The notes under the pieces were generated by a model. The model worked only from the letters and a program-made list of their open reading frames with translations. It was not told where the DNA came from and did no database searches. A DNA stretch of 64,000 nucleotides from Larix kaempferi (lineage: Eukaryota > Streptophyta > Pinopsida > Pinales > Pinaceae), in contig BSBM01000059.1 of NCBI GenBank assembly GCA_027924585.1, positions 1,178,001 to 1,242,000 of the forward strand, in the 5' to 3' direction. Shown here in pieces: positions 23,611 to 34,969 of this stretch. Both the position numbers and the translations under genes were made by a program. Every line of letters starts with the position of its first letter. Within the stretch, counting starts at the first letter, position 1.

Positions 23611-24069
23611 AGATGTTCTTACATTGCTCTTGTTGTTTCTTTATGTGGACCTAATAGATACTTGGAGTGGATTTGACATACCAGTTATAATTACCAACCA
23701 AAATTGCCAAACGGTGAGGGCATTCCATCATGGTACCTTTTAAGATTATCATCATAGTTTGTACATTGACCTTCATTTGTCGAAGACATGACTAGTGAGG
23801 AATTTGAGGTAGTAAAAGAATGTAATATGTGATTAATGTGTCAAGGAAAAGGGACAAATACAAGGAAAAAACTGGCCATTTACAAGGTGGGAGGACACAT
23901 TAATTAAACTCAAAACCTCACACATCCAAATATGCCATGTCAGTAAGGATAATTCTTTTGCATCAACCTTACCTTAGGCCATTTTGTCTCTAGGGATCAT
24001 GTGACATTAATAGGCCTATGTCCACCATACAAGCCCTATAAAGGGAATATTTATCATGTAAGTGGAATA

Positions 24070-25640
24070 TAGTGTTCATTTCAAGTTTGGCACACTAAGG
24101 ATGGCTCTCATGGCCTAGTCCATGTTCTAGGGTAAACATATAAAGTCCTAGTCCATAAAATTTTCCTCAAGGAATTGGGGCCCATAAATGGGACCCTAGT
24201 CCATAACGTCATCTCTATGAGGGAAATATTTGGCTTACAAGCAAGAAATGGCCATTTCAAACCTATGCGACCAAGAATGGTTATCATTGATTGGGCCATA
24301 TTATCAAGTCAAAACATAACGTCTAAGGGTAAGGGGCTCATGGGTCATGTGTGATGCCCTAGACCACCTGAAAGGCCCCATATACTACATAGGTAATATT
24401 TAGCCAATGAGTAAGATATGTTGGCCATTTTGAGGTTTAGCACACCAAGTATGGTTTTCAGTCCCTAGGCAATGGACCAAGGTCTTAGGGTACAAGGCCA
24501 TATGAATTACCTTGGGGATCATGGCCCATGAATGGATGCCTAGATTATAACACAAGGCCTACATGGGGAATCTTAGACAATATGCGAGATATGCTCACCA
24601 TTTTGAGGAAGGGCACGCCAGGGATGATTTTCAAGGCCCATGTTATGATATAAGGTTAAATAAGAGTCTTATGTCATAACATTTTTCTCTAAGCTCATGG
24701 TCCATTTTTAAGCCCTCAAACCGCCACACATACCCTCCATAGGGAATCATTAGCCTACAAATGAGATATGATAGACATTTTCCTCTTTCTAACACTAGAT
24801 ATGGTTCTCAATGTCTATGTCATGGTTCAATGCTAAAATCCCTAGACATACACTATACATTCATAAATGGGGCTTATGATCTATTTTTTCGGTCATAAAC
24901 CACCACATAGACCTTACAAATGGAATCTTCATCATGCCAACAAGATATGGTCCTATAATGGGGATGTAACTTCTTGGTGTCCAAGCCAAGGTTGATACAA
25001 AAATACAAGTTATTGGCCCATAAAATTTGTCTTTGGATCTCATGGTCCATACATGGGACCTTGGACCACCACACAAGTCCTACAAAGGAAATCTTTGGCA
25101 TATGAGTGACATGTGGTGTTTATTTCAAGGTTTATCATACCATGGATGGTCTTCAGGAATCATAAATTTTTTTAGGGTTGAAATTCAAGATCTTGAGCCA
25201 TAACACTTTTTTTAGAGCTCATGGGCCATGTGTGGGCCCACAACAACCCCACAGGAAATTAGTAGGAAATATCACCCCATGAGTGCATTATGGTGGTCAT
25301 GATTTTGAGGTTTTCCACTTTAGAGGTTAGTTTTAGTGCCTAATACATGGTCTGGTGCCAAGATATAGGTTGTTTGGCCATAACATTTGTCCTTGAGCCT
25401 CATGGGCCATGTGTGGGGTCTCAAGCCACCATGCTTTGGCATGTGAGAGTGATATGGTGCTCATTAATTGAAATATTTGGGATGCTCAGTGTGGTTCTCA
25501 TTACCCATTCAGTGGTCCAATTCCAAAAGTACACTTCCTTTGTATGGCATGTGTGGTCGTTTGGGGTGCTACACATGACCCATGAGACCTAGAGGAAACT
25601 ATATGAACTTAGGCCCTAGAAGTTAATCTCACACCATGGC
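24070..25640. repeat. Satellite-like tandem array, ~175-bp monomer, about nine degenerate copies
   Basis: A boundary phrase like gagtgagatatggtgg followed by ccattttgaggtt recurs with the second phrase near 24070, 24246, 24417, 24592, 24767, 24945, 25110, 25289 and 25459, so the period is 165-179 bp. Mid-monomer the phrase ggctcatgg(gc)ccatg recurs and near the end acc(ac)caca-agg-cct-ca-a-ggaat. Copies differ strongly from each other. The tail of a preceding monomer is visible at about 23960-24068. The frames in this interval are accidental. Confidence 0.75.
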
Positions 25641-25679
25641 CTAGTTGTAAAAAATTAATCATGGTGTTATACATCCCAA

Positions 25680-25745
25680 AATTGCCACCATATCCCACTC
25701 ATAAGCCAAAAATTCCCTTTATAAGGCCTATGTGATGGACTCGGG
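25680..25745. repeat. Inverted partial monomer of the ~175-bp array
   Basis: The stretch ccaccatatcccactcataa, continuing aaaattccctttataaggcctatgtg, is the reverse complement of the junction region of the array just upstream. It lies directly after the last direct monomer, so the array ends in a small inversion. Confidence 0.6.
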
Positions 25746-25759
25746 CCCTGCGCAAAGTT

Positions 25760-26770
25760 ATGGGTCATTTATGAGTAATTACGGGTAAATGAAGGGTAAT
25801 TAGGGGTCAATTAGTGATAATTTAGGGATAATTTGCGGTTAATTATGGGTAACCAAGGGTCATTTAGGGGTCATTTTTGGGTAATGAGCTGTGGTAATTA
25901 GGGGTTAATAAGGGATCAATTATGGGATAATTAGGGGTCAATTATAGGTTAACTAGGGGAAATTAATGGTACCTATGGATCAATTATAGGTAATTAAGAA
26001 GGGGGCATTTAAGCCCAAGGGCTTAGATAAACTAGTGGTTGTCCATGATGTTGGGCATTTAGTTAGGTTCATGGTGGCATGTGCCCATTTTGAATTCTTG
26101 TGTGTGAAGCACACTAGTCTACATCGATGGGTTTACTAGGGAATATGCCATCTATGAATGTTTGGAAAGATCCATTGGGTTTCTCCACGAGGTTTTCCTT
26201 GGAAAAATGTAGGGGTCATTTAGAGGTTATCAAGGGTTAATTACTGGTAAGCACGGATTATTTAGGGGTAATTACTAGTTAATAAGGGGTGAACTATGGG
26301 GTAATTAGGAGTTAATTAGTGGTAATTAGGGGTTAATTATGGGTTGACTAGGGGAAATTAATGGTACCTATGGGTCAATTATGGGTAAGTAGGGGCCATT
26401 TAAGCCCAAGGGATTAGCTAAACTAGTGGTTGTCCATGATGTTGGGCATTTAGTTAGGTTCATGGTGGCATGTGCCCATTTCGAATCCTTGTGTGTGAGG
26501 CACAGTAGTCTACATCAATGGATTTACTGGGGAATATGCCATCTATGAATGTTTGGAAAAATACAATAGGTTTCTCCGTGAGGTTTTCCTTGGAAAAAAG
26601 TAGGGGTCATTTAGAGGTTATCAAGGGTTAATTAATGGTAAGTGTGGATTATTTAGGGGTAATTAGTGATCAAGTAGGAATCATTTTGGTGCAATGAGTG
26701 ATAATTGGTGGTAATTAATGGTCAATTATGAGGTTAATTAGGGGTCAATCATACAATAATTAGTGGTAAA
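25760..26770. repeat. TTAGGGG-like minisatellite (11-12 bp) containing a ~390-bp tandem duplication
   Basis: Short units such as aattaggggtca, aattatgggtta and atttaggggtca repeat with many variants at 25760-25990, 26210-26390 and 26600-26770. Superimposed is a direct duplication: a block beginning gggcatttaagcccaaggg at about 26003 recurs at about 26393. Both copies contain ttagttaggttcatggtggc, gaatatgccatctatgaatg and aggttttccttggaaaaa. Period about 390 bp, high similarity. No coding sequence is seen. Confidence 0.75.
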
Positions 26771-26804
26771 TTTTAGTAGTCTTTGAGAGGATGGATATTG
26801 AGAA

Positions 26805-27010
26805 CATACCTGAAAAATATATTTAGGGGCGGTCCTTCTAACCCCCCCCCCAAAGTCATGAGATTTAATTTTTTGGTAGCAGTCTTTAAAAAACCACCTC
26901 CAAAAGTAAAATTCTCTTATTTTTATTTCAAAAAACCTCCTTGAAACATATATTTAGGAGTAGCCTTTCTAACCCCCCACTAAACGTCATGATAATTTAA
27001 CAATTGCAGG
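26805..27010. repeat. Diverged tandem duplication with poly-C motif
   Basis: Two copies of a phrase like atatttaggggcggtccttctaacccccc followed by a-gtcatga-atttaa start near 26817 and 26949, about 132 bp apart. Non-coding. Confidence 0.55.
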
Positions 27011-27139
27011 TGGGGTTTTACAAACCATCGCTAAAAGTTCAATTCTCAAAACTTTTAGAGGGATAATTTTTTAAAATCTGCCTGACAAAATCCGGATGAC
27101 AAAGGCTATAACTGAAAAACTGGATTTCCACTGAATGGA

Positions 27140-28255
27140 AACAATTTTTGGGCTACAGGCCGCGATTCAGTTGTGGGTTCCTCCAAGATGCTATCCCTCA
27201 AGGATATTTTGTCTACAATTAAACCTGATGTTGTGTTTCTTCAAGAGACTATGCTGGATCATGTTAGAGCTAAAGATTTTTTTTCTAAAAGTTTGTCCGA
27301 AATGGAATTGTGTTGCGACAAATTCAGTTGGACTTTTAGGGGGGTTACAATTTGGCAAGATGGAGTATGATAGCAAAGCCAAAAAATAAGGGAGGTTGGG
27401 GAATAAGAGATCTCAATCTCTTTAAGAAGGCCCTAACTGCCAAATCACTGTGGATCAGGGCACTTTTTCATGATGGTATTTGGAGTGTCACTATGAGAAG
27501 GAAATATTTGAAAGGAGTTGATGTTGTATCATGGCTGAGGAAGAAATGCTTTGCTTTCCCAATAGCCTCCATTATCTGGAAAAATTTATTGACTACACTG
27601 CCTGTGGTTAAGCGGTGGATTGCTTGGAAGGTTGGTATAGGTACGAGAGTTCTTTTAGGCTTGGATCCTTTTCTGGGTGGAGGATATGGCTTTATAGTAT
27701 CAGAAGAACTGCTACCACACCTACACAGTCGGGGCCTTTATTATCTTACATTTATACATAAGACAAATATCTCCAATTTGGCAGGTTCTAGTATTTAGCT
27801 CTCTGCACAATATCTCGAACTCACAGGAACTCTAGCCAGTGAATGGAACACATACATACAAGGAATTTACCAAAATGGGATCACTCTGTCTACAGAACCA
27901 GATAGGTTGGCTTGGACTTGGAACAAAATAGAAGGGACTGTGACAGTAAAAGAGGCCTATAATGCCTTTATATATCTTTATGAGGATGATGATTTGAAGT
28001 GGTGGTATACAGTGATATGGAAAATCAAAGCTCCTGCAAAATAAATTCTATTTATGTGGTTATGCTTACAAAATAAAGTCTTAACAGGGGATATTTACAA
28101 AGAAAGGGGTGGAATTGGACCTTCACCCTATCCATTATGTTTGAGCAGTGAGGAGACCATACAACATCTTGCAGTAGATTGCAGCATTACTCATGATCTT
28201 TGGACTTTGATTTGTAACATTCTTCAAGTAAAAAATAATTGGCATCTGCAGTAAG
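27140..28255 (+). pseudogene. L1-type LINE, internally deleted: endonuclease joined to C-terminal end
   Basis: 27165-27368 reads MLSLKDILSTIKPDVVFLQE then TMLDHVRAKDFFSKSLSEME, an N-terminal endonuclease block with its QET Glu preserved. From about 27350 the reading jumps to the end of a LINE polyprotein: MIAKPKNKGGWGIRDLNLFK, KALTAKSLWIRALF and VIWKIKAPAK. After a stop follow LFMWLCLQNKVLTGD and SSEETIQHLAVDCSITHDLW, the zinc-binding region after the reverse transcriptase. The whole RT domain is missing. The join at ~27345 makes overlapping frames that look like one gene. Remaining stops at 27796 and about 28042. Confidence 0.75.
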
Positions 28256-28304
28256 GAGACAGGTGGTGGCACATCTTAAATAATGCAGACGATTCTTTGC
28301 TCTC

Positions 28305-28565
28305 ATATGATGATACCCAAAACCTGAGTCCAACTTTGAAAAAACCTTTTCCCATCTAAGTTAATAAAGAGGATCATCAATTTGGGTAGGAGGTACTTGT
28401 TCTTAATTGTCACCTTATTTAACATTGAATAACCAATGCACATCCAAAAGGTTCCATCCTTCTTATTGACTACAAATATGTGTTCTATCCAAGGTGATGC
28501 ACTTGGTCATATGAACGCTTTGTCTAATAATTATTGTAATTGCATCTTGAATTCACTCAACTCAT
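28305..28565 (-). pseudogene. Ty3/gypsy reverse transcriptase fragment
   Basis: Minus-strand reading gives EFKMQLQ, stop, LLDKAFI, stop, PSASPWIEHIFVVNKKDGTF then WMCIGYSMLNKVTIKNKYLL and LDGKRFFQSW. This is the N-terminal half of a Ty3 RT (the KKDG, R.C.DYR.LNK and PLP blocks). The Asp of the DYR block is Gly, and the YxDD block is absent. Two stops lie within 260 bp. It is an isolated fragment antisense to the LINE remnant next to it. Confidence 0.7.
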
Positions 28566-29049
28566 TAGTTTGCAATATATTCCAGGCCTTGGATATGGGC
28601 ATGTGTGTGTTATTTTATGCTATCTTGTTTCCATTGTTGTCAATTGGAATCCACTTGAGTCACCCTTCACAAAAAGGGGAAAACAATGAGAAGAAAGGGT
28701 GATGGAATGCAAATTAATAGCATGTTGAAATTGGTAGGAAAATTTCCATTTTTGGTGTTACAGATCTAAAAATTACCAACATATCCCACTTGTAGTTGAA
28801 ATTAGATTCACTCTTTAGAGATTATGTGATGTCGCAAGGCCTTAATCATCACTCAATAGCAACAGAGGGAATTGTTACATATAGGCTAGATATTCCATAT
28901 GTAGGTCATAAATAAACACTTTGAATTTAAAAGACAAGCCTAAAATATGCATCATTTACCTGTATCTGTTGATTCTTTACAACACCTGTAAGTTGACAAA
29001 ATTTTAATCATCAAACAAAAATGAAATTCATCTTCAAAAGAGAATCAAG

Positions 29050-31737
29050 ACCTTTTAGACGATTCAAACAACACCTGAACCGGGGTGATCCTTCTAGCTT
29101 CAACCAACTTAGCTTTAAATTTCATGGCTCTTGCATTAGTAACCCTGTTTCGTTTGACCAATTTTTGATTTTTTAACAACAGGATTTTCCCAAGAGTTTT
29201 GTACCTATTCTTCCTCTCTCTCATACAATTCCACTTTTCAATCTAGGTTACCAATTCACCTTTCAAATGAGCGATTTCTTCAGTGGCAAAGGAATTGATC
29301 AACTGGGATTCTTTAACATCAATTTCCAAGAAGGATATTCGATGGAATTGGGATGCAGAGACGAATTATTCCATAGCTTTCTCATTCGGTTCATCAATCG
29401 TCTCCACAGTTTTTATAGGCTTCTGATCAACCTCCTGGTTTGATTGAGGGAAAGGATTAGAGTGTTGAGCATTTCTTTCCCTCGTCTCAGAAGTAGATTC
29501 ATACATAAATTTAGAGTCTACCTGGTTCATGAGAGCATCGTTTTGCTGAGACTCTGATGAGTCACTAAGCTCGACGAGGAGCATCTTCACCAAGCAAGTT
29601 TCTCTCTACTAAGAGGGTTGTGGTCATACTTCGGGTGGTTCGGTGAGTTGCCCTGTCACTCATAGCCTTTCTCATCTAATATTCATCCTGTGCATGACTA
29701 CAAGTTGGTTCTGGACAAAAGGGGTCGTTATTGAGATTACCATCAATAACTAAAGGTTTTTTTACTTTTGTTTGGGGATTTTCACAAACAGTCTCAAGGT
29801 TTGTCTCAAATTCAATTACAGGTTCACCTTCACCTAGGGTTTTAACCGAACTCGGCTCTCCATCTTCTAGACTGGTTTCAAGATCGGGGTTTTCAATATC
29901 AAACCCCGTGCACTTGCGTCGGGTTCTATACCTATGACGAGGCCATTCTTCGTTGACCCCGTATCCATTCCTGGTAAGGAATAAATCCCAACTGTCACCC
30001 AATTGATTTAACCGATGTGAAACCAGAATCTTAATCAACCCGTGGTGAAAGAGGCTTTGTTCTTTATCATCTATGTTGTTTTGGAATGCACAAACCATTT
30101 TTTGCAGACTGTTAATGAAATAATAAGGCATATTGACAGGATGACCTTTGAACACAAGCAATAACCTGAGGTAATAAAAGTGAGTTTGGTACATACGTCC
30201 TTCACAAGTAGTATACCTGATGATTAACTCAAGCAACGACTGCCATTGTTTCTTCAACATTCGTGAAGGAAACCCGAACTTGGATTTCACCTGCTGATTG
30301 GCTTTAATCATGAACCCCTTCCATTCATCACTCTTCATATGTTTGCCTTTGAACCATCGTTCGCCAGTTAATGGCAACCCGATTGCTTGTGAAACAAATT
30401 CCTCTGTTAAATTGAGTTCAACATCCCCAATACGTGTTGTCGAGCCATCAAACAAGGACGTGAATGCTAGGGTTACTACCATGTTATGTCCTGAGAACTT
30501 CTCAAAGAAAGGCATCCAACCTATTTTGGTCATCGTTTCGACACACTGTGGGTAAATATAAAAAAAATCAGGCCCAAAAAGCTCAAAACGAGAAATGGGT
30601 GCCATGGGACTAATCTTACAAGATACAGGCAAGTTCAAAATCTCAACTGAGAGGTGAAATAGAATTACCATCGGACCTCGTAGATTTACCAAAATCGTAA
30701 CCGACCTCATGTCATCTGAGTACAATAGATACTCAAGCATGCGTGAGAGATGTAAGGTAATGATACCCCTGAACCTGCAAGAGTTATTTGAGTTTGCAGA
30801 ACGCACAAAGTGTGATGATGGCCTTGGGAGGATGACAAGCGGATAGTAATGATAGATGACATTTGTGTCACCGTCATCCATAAAAATGGCAACGCATTAC
30901 AATTACCCTATCAAACCTTGTCTTTTCGTAGTTTATGCTAACACCTGGATCGACATACCTTGCATATTCGTTTGATCAACATAATAAGGTTAATGGAATT
31001 AATATTACCTCAAGGTGTTAATAAAATGATTTATAATCATGTAGATAGTATCCATTGGAAATTATTAATGAAAATTAAGAATGGGATAAATGAATGGTTA
31101 TCACATAATGATGATTAATATGATAACAACATGAAACAGACTCTTAATATCAATATTACAATGATCACACTCATGCCTTAAGATAACTCAACTCTTTGAA
31201 ATGGAATTGATAGATCAAAATAATAGTATGTGATACAAGGTATTGCCAATAAGTGAAGTAGCCAGGATAATGAATGTAATACTTTGCATAACCACAATTT
31301 ATATCATTGGTTCAATCTGTAAAATTTAGGAGCTGCAAAATTTCAATAGGATTAAGATCCATCATTTAACCCTCAATGATCAAAAAATAAATAAGAAGTA
31401 AATGAAACAATCAATCCAATTTGAAACTAATAGCAATTTCCAATTCCTATGTCCTAATCAAGATTATGACCTTATTGGGAGTACCTTCTGAATCAAAGAT
31501 TCTGAAGGCACTCCTAAAATATAGATTATATGAGTATTGATAATGGAGACAACCTAGATATTGGTCATAGTTAAAGGATTCATAAAAGAAATAGATCCAA
31601 TTAATGCTCAAATTGGTCTGAAGGGTGTTGGTTGCCAACAGGGCCGTATCAGGGCGGACAAAGTAGACTGGTGATGGAGTCCCAGTCTGAGGTGGTGCAC
31701 CAATTAAACGAACCACCAATACTGGTTGGATTCTCAC
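29050..31737 (-). pseudogene. Copy B of the unnamed spliced family (homolog of copy A)
   Basis: Exon 1 opens with an ATG at 31737 (MRIQPVLVVRLIGAPPQTG) and ends at 31471 with YFRSAFRIFDSEGTPNK at a GTCATA donor, matching copy A. Intron 1 ends before the large exon, probably at TCTTGCAG near 30775. The large exon carries the same conserved domain, an acidic linker and a coiled coil ending MKFKAKLVEARRITPVQ at about 29072. A small exon GVVKNQQIQ follows after CTTACAG near 28990, as in copy A. In-frame stops occur in the coiled-coil part (about 29310 to 29250). Copy B is better kept than A. Function unknown. Confidence 0.6.
29676..30881 (-). CDS. Copy B, large open frame with the conserved domain (401 codons)
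   Basis: Conserved blocks: TKIGWMPFFEKFSGHNMVVT, LTEEFVSQAIGLPLTGERWF, QTHFYYLRLLLVFKGHPVNM, QSLFHHGLIKILVSHRLN and GDSWDLFL. The first ~35 codons of the frame probably belong to the intron, because the exon acceptor lies inside it. The C-terminal part turns acidic and polar (FETNLETVCENPQTKVKKP). No signal peptide or membrane segment is seen and no known enzyme motif. The stop at 29676 may be a mutation, since acidic reading resumes below it (29593-29366). It may still encode a truncated protein, but I regard the locus as decaying. Confidence 0.5.
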   Translation of the reverse strand: MDDGDTNVIYHYYPLVILPRPSSHFVRSANSNNSCRFRGIITLHLSRMLEYLLYSDDMRSVTILVNLRGPMVILFHLSVEILNLPVSCKISPMAPISRFELFGPDFFYIYPQCVETMTKIGWMPFFEKFSGHNMVVTLAFTSLFDGSTTRIGDVELNLTEEFVSQAIGLPLTGERWFKGKHMKSDEWKGFMIKANQQVKSKFGFPSRMLKKQWQSLLELIIRYTTCEGRMYQTHFYYLRLLLVFKGHPVNMPYYFINSLQKMVCAFQNNIDDKEQSLFHHGLIKILVSHRLNQLGDSWDLFLTRNGYGVNEEWPRHRYRTRRKCTGFDIENPDLETSLEDGEPSSVKTLGEGEPVIEFETNLETVCENPQTKVKKPLVIDGNLNNDPFCPEPTCSHAQDEY

Positions 31738-31842
31738 ATAGATGTTGGCCCATATTGACTAGACAGTGAGTCAATCTGACATTATTGGACCCTATAGGAA
31801 ACAATGTGTAAAGGCCTCCTCTATGTTAAGGCCCCTACCCCA

Positions 31843-31849
31843 TTTTATA
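31843..31849 (-). promoter_or_regulatory. TATA-box candidate for copy B
   Basis: TATAAAA on the minus strand, about 106 nt upstream of the ATG at 31737, within a locally G+C-richer stretch. Position and sequence fit a plant core promoter; there is no other evidence. Confidence 0.35.
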
Positions 31850-31899
31850 CTGATAGGCCACGTTAATACTCTCTATAATCTGGATACACCACCTTTTAG

Positions 31900-34800
31900 T
31901 ACTAAATTTACCCATTTTAGTAGGATGGGGTAACTAGGGTTTACTTTTGTATCTATTCCCACCCAACCAAGAGAGCCACTCACTAGACGCCACCTTTTAG
32001 CTCTGAATCCCTCCCCCCTTTTACAATGGTGAGGTAGGGCAGAGAAGGAACTCAACTTGGTAGCTCTTGGGTTAATAAATCATCCATAATTCTTAGGGCA
32101 TTTACATAATCTTCATTCAGCATCTGTATTCTTCAAATGCACATGCTAACACCTACAGCCCTGCAGGTCATACATAATCCCATTCTTAACACAAGAGTAG
32201 TTTAAGCATCCAAAAGAATATTATTTATTAATCAAGCTCATTATAACTCCTCAACCACCAAGCAATAAGAATAAGAGCTAATTAAAATGAGGTTACCATA
32301 TCTCTACATAGTCAGACCAGCCAACACTCTGCAGACCTAACAAGGTCAAATTTGTGTCGACTTGGTTTTAAAGCCCACAACTACGTCAGCTACGCATTTG
32401 TTAGAGGGATACTCTAGTTTTCAACTCATGAAATCTTTCAGGATCCACATCGAGTCGGACAGAAAGTCAGACACACACATCCACTACGAGTCTTCATAAA
32501 CGGTTTTACGTGAGTGAAATGAGGGGGTCGGTCCTGTATTTTTGTAACCATATACATCCCTGACATCAATAGATCTAGATAGTATATCATCAATCACAGG
32601 GGTGGTTTTTAGGTGATATCACGTAAGAGGCCAGCCCAACGACTAAACCTACGAGCTTTGTAGTCTTCCCCGCTCCATCTACAAAACATATTACATCATC
32701 GATGAAGGGTTGCTACACCTGTTACGAGAATAAAAAGGGGTTGGGGAAAGCGCGAAGCTGGGGGAAATAGTCCTGGCAGGGTCAAGACGCATATTCAATT
32801 TGACTGAGTGGATCCAGTTAACTCATTTTACCTAGTGCCAACTTTCCTTTGCTCAGTTACAAGTTTAGTTGCACATTCCCCACTGTACCCTACCAATAAA
32901 AGAGTCAGTTGAACCAACAGAGTCAGAGCCTACGTCCCTTCGGGATCGAGTATAATATCCCATAACACCCGCATCTGAGAAAGCATCCCTTTCATCTGTT
33001 AGATAGCCTATTTCATATCCATACCCCGTGGATTTAGTTTTATATCCTCCTATTGTGTAGCCTATTATATTTCCGGGTCCAAATTGATAGTATGTAGCAT
33101 AAAAGCCAACAATTGAGGTATCACATAAGTAAAGGTAATAGAGACTGTAGCGGGGTCTCTAGTTAGCATTCCAATTTTAGTTTTCGTACCTTGACCTCGT
33201 ATTTTGTTTTTACAAGAAATGAGGAAGGGAGTGGGTCGCTCTTATTATTGGGTGGAGTAGAGTTAAAGGAGTGAGTGGAGTGGGAAGAGTGGGGCATCGG
33301 TTTTCGGAAGGCTCCAAGGTCGAAGAGCAGGGTCGGTTGGCATAGCTTTATTTAGGCATAGATGATTGGGATTAATACTCAGTAGCAGCGGTTCGAGTCA
33401 CAGATCCAGTTTATCAAGTTCCAGAAGTTTAAGCATATGCATTTGTTTCTATTAGTGTGGTACAATCTGTTCCTACTAGTGTTGTTCCGATATAAGCGGG
33501 TGTTCCTACTACTTGTGATGCAAAGGAAAAGGTGGTTGCATAACCCGTTTACCCATTTGACCGAGCAAAATCACCACTCACAAAGGTGAAGGCTGCAGGG
33601 AAGGAAGGGGCACTACCATCAGTAGACTCCACAGCTACTAATGCATAGACATTTTTAGACTGAGATCCATACATTGTAGATCAAGATTGAATGCTTGCTT
33701 CTAGAAAAGAAGGGGAGGGATAGAGAATCGGTAAAAAAAAGCATCGACAAGGAAAGGGAAGAACACATTGGCTGGAAAGCACCAAGAAAAAATAGAAACA
33801 ACATCGATCGCCGACACCTTCTCACCGAAGAAACGACACGGACACATTTATTGCCAATCACCGATTGAACCACACATAGGGTAACCATGGCTCACTCACA
33901 CCAATCGACCCGGCATAACCAAATAGCATCATAGGCAGAGGCACATATCCATAAAACGAAGCACAATTTATAAGCACCTCTTATAGGTGGTAATGGTAGT
34001 AGTTCCGACAGAACCAATTAGAATTCGAGCAGATCAACACGGGTAGCTCGCTACGTTCACCAAGTTTAGCTTCACCAATATCTTTCACCATAAACACTCC
34101 ACCTCACACTTCTTGCCCCTACTTGGTGACCATATGGAAATCGATTCGGGAAACAAATTCTAACCTTACTTAAGATCTTTAATATTATGTATTTAAGGCA
34201 AAGGGGATATAAAGGCAGCTAAGAAGGCAGTTTTTCATCCAGGTGACCCCTCAGAAGTTGTTGACCTGTAACCAGTTTACTAAGAGCAAACACCAATAGA
34301 TCCGGATCTATATCCAATAGGTTCCATAGTGGATCTGGTTGGAGTTTACCCGGTGTGAGCTTCCCCACTGTCCATTTTTTCGATTCCATATAAATATCCT
34401 GAGTAATCAACATTAGCAATAATGGAGCGAGAATTCCTTCCCATTTGAGAGCCAGTCCAAGAACTAGTAGAGAAAGGAGCAACTCCGTGCACATATGATA
34501 AATATTTGGATCCCACGCTAATTGATCCAGTTTTTTATGTTTCCGTTTTACACCCTCTAGTTATAGATTCATAGTAATCAGATTCACCTGCAGATACATA
34601 GGTAAGTTGGTAGGTAACAAAGTAAGCAGAGGCAAAGGTTGGGATAGAGGCTACAGTGAAAGATACTAGGGAAAATAGCAGTGGAATAGTGGGGGAGTTA
34701 TGACTTAAAATTTACTCATCAGGTAGGGGATAGAATCAAATTATTTTGCATAGAATGAATTCGCTGATACTTATTTCCTTGGCAATTTGCTATGCCTTGC

Positions 34801-34950
34801 TTTGGCTTAAAAGTGGCACTCATGGTAGGGGGGGCCTTGGCTTAGCATTGAATCAACTTCTTTCTTTCCCCTATGTCTATTTTTCATTCTTTGGCCAGAG
34901 CAATCTCTTATGTCTAAGGGCCCCTAGGTAGGCGGGTATATTACTATCTT
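31900..34950. other. Stretch of different texture without a recognised gene; possible organelle-derived DNA
   Basis: From about 32300 to 34940 the sequence is visibly less AT-rich than its surroundings and lacks the usual A/T runs and repeats. Frames up to 91 codons occur on both strands (for example 34494-34219 minus), but none matches a family I know. The look is reminiscent of plant mitochondrial intergenic DNA, so a nuclear insertion of organelle DNA is possible; no organelle gene was recognised to confirm it. Confidence 0.2.
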
Positions 34951-34969
34951 TTATTACCCACTACTCCCA

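Noticed and set aside
26839-26848. Poly-C run with neighbouring G-rich tract as a telomere cap
   Set aside because: Only a short homopolymer in a 132-bp duplicated phrase; no telomere repeat array.
27135-27389. 84-codon ORF overlapping the LINE endonuclease in another frame
   Set aside because: Created by the internal deletion join; only the 27165-27368 frame has endonuclease blocks.
33655-34494. Minus-strand ORFs of 77 and 91 codons as possible mitochondrial genes
   Set aside because: Hydrophobic stretches but no match to any organelle gene I can recall; not called.
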